This document shows, in pieces, positions 63,694 to 64,000 of a DNA stretch of 64,000 nt. The position numbers and the translations under genes are program-made. The stretch comes from Prolixibacteraceae bacterium (GTDB taxonomy: Bacteria; Bacteroidota; Bacteroidia; Bacteroidales; Prolixibacteraceae). The notes beneath the pieces were generated by a model. The model was not told where the DNA came from, did not search any database, and saw nothing but the letters and a program-made list of their open reading frames with translations. Positions within the stretch are counted from its first letter, which is position 1, and each line of letters opens with the position of its first letter. The stretch covers positions 97,930 to 161,929 of the forward strand of contig JALNYZ010000008.1 in NCBI GenBank assembly GCA_023229575.1. Direction: 5' to 3'.

Positions 63694-64000
63694 ATGAAAT
63701 ACACTAAATATATAGGAGCCGTTTTGGTACTGGGGATACTTTTCTCGCAATGCAAATTCATCGATCCGGAAGAGTTTACATTAAGGTCGGCCGACCAAAT
63801 CTCCAGAAATTATACTTATCTGCCGCTGTTACGCGTTGCACCTTATGCCTACCTGCCCTCGGGGTACAATACAATAGGAAGTTCCTGGCTGGCCTCAGCA
63901 TCCGATGAAGCTGAGGAGGTTAATGAGACTGAACCTATTCAGAATTTTAATTTTGGAAACTTGAACCAATATTCTAATCCGGATAATGTCTGGGCAAAGA
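63694..64000 (+). CDS. SusD-like lipoprotein, N-terminal part cut by the window end
   Basis: The frame is open from an ATG at 63601 to the end of the window. I prefer the ATG at 63694 because it gives a normal lipoprotein signal (MKYTKYIGAVLVLGILFSQC, C20). The mature start, ADQISRNYTYLPLLRVAPYAYLP split as ADQISRNYTY and LPLLRVAPYAYLP, plus ASDEAEEVNETEPIQNFNFG, resembles the N-terminal region of SusD proteins. It follows the short SusC by about 105 bp. Confidence 0.8.
   Translation, partial: MKYTKYIGAVLVLGILFSQCKFIDPEEFTLRSADQISRNYTYLPLLRVAPYAYLPSGYNTIGSSWLASASDEAEEVNETEPIQNFNFGNLNQYSNPDNVWAK

Noticed and set aside
1..64000. tRNA, rRNA, riboswitch or prophage structural genes
   Set aside because: None could be recognised by eye on either strand; the ORF6N gene alone is not evidence for a phage.

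Overview
The window is chromosomal DNA from a member of the Bacteroidota. The evidence is three SusC/SusD pairs, a FecI/FecR-type sigma and anti-sigma pair feeding an STN-domain SusC, TAnnTTTG promoter boxes, weak Shine-Dalgarno signals and a complex I cluster with a short NuoG. A marine or sediment lineage such as Marinilabiliales/Prolixibacteraceae is plausible, but this is inference.

Layout. 1-10.6 kb holds the distal part of the respiratory complex I operon (nuoF C-terminus, short nuoG, nuoH, I, J, K, L, M, N), interrupted between nuoJ and nuoK by a MazEF-type toxin-antitoxin pair and a DUF2007-like gene. 10.7-13.6 kb is a patch of small accessory genes: a DUF486 membrane protein, a PIN-domain toxin-antitoxin set, a coiled-coil membrane protein and an orphan antitoxin. 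13.6-18.0 kb is a graveyard of carbohydrate genes (enolase-superfamily tail, alginate-lyase-like head, GH38-like mannosidase, D-lyxose isomerase), all broken, around an intact cstA. 18.2-22.8 kb carries a PfkB sugar kinase, a C_GCAxxG_C_C protein, a lipoprotein with a possible papain-like Cys/His/Asp triad, and an ORF6N DNA-binding protein next to a 50-bp perfect palindrome. Almost every gap in this left half holds degenerate short-unit tandem or inverted repeats; none were seen after about 24 kb.

23.0-48.9 kb is a polysaccharide utilisation locus: ECF sigma, FecR, SusC with STN domain, SusD, a GH20/GH67-like glycosidase, a divergent AraC regulator, and a tight eight-gene operon of secreted enzymes. 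That operon contains two copies of a two-gene cassette (ceramidase-like protein plus an unrecognised ~600-aa enzyme) in opposite gene order, flanking a beta-helix protein and a CE7-type esterase. 49.0-54.6 kb is a minus-strand operon for sugar-acid catabolism: MFS transporter, IclR regulator, glucarate-dehydratase-like enolase, SMP-30 lactonase, SDR dehydrogenase and RraA-like aldolase. After an IS1380-like transposase remnant, 55.7 kb to the end holds two further SusC/SusD pairs, the last SusD cut by the window edge.

Together the right half reads as one saccharolytic island. Outer-membrane SusCD complexes capture oligosaccharides, secreted enzymes trim them, and the minus-strand operon probably oxidises a released sugar or uronic acid by a non-phosphorylative route. 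The substrate cannot be named from the sequence.
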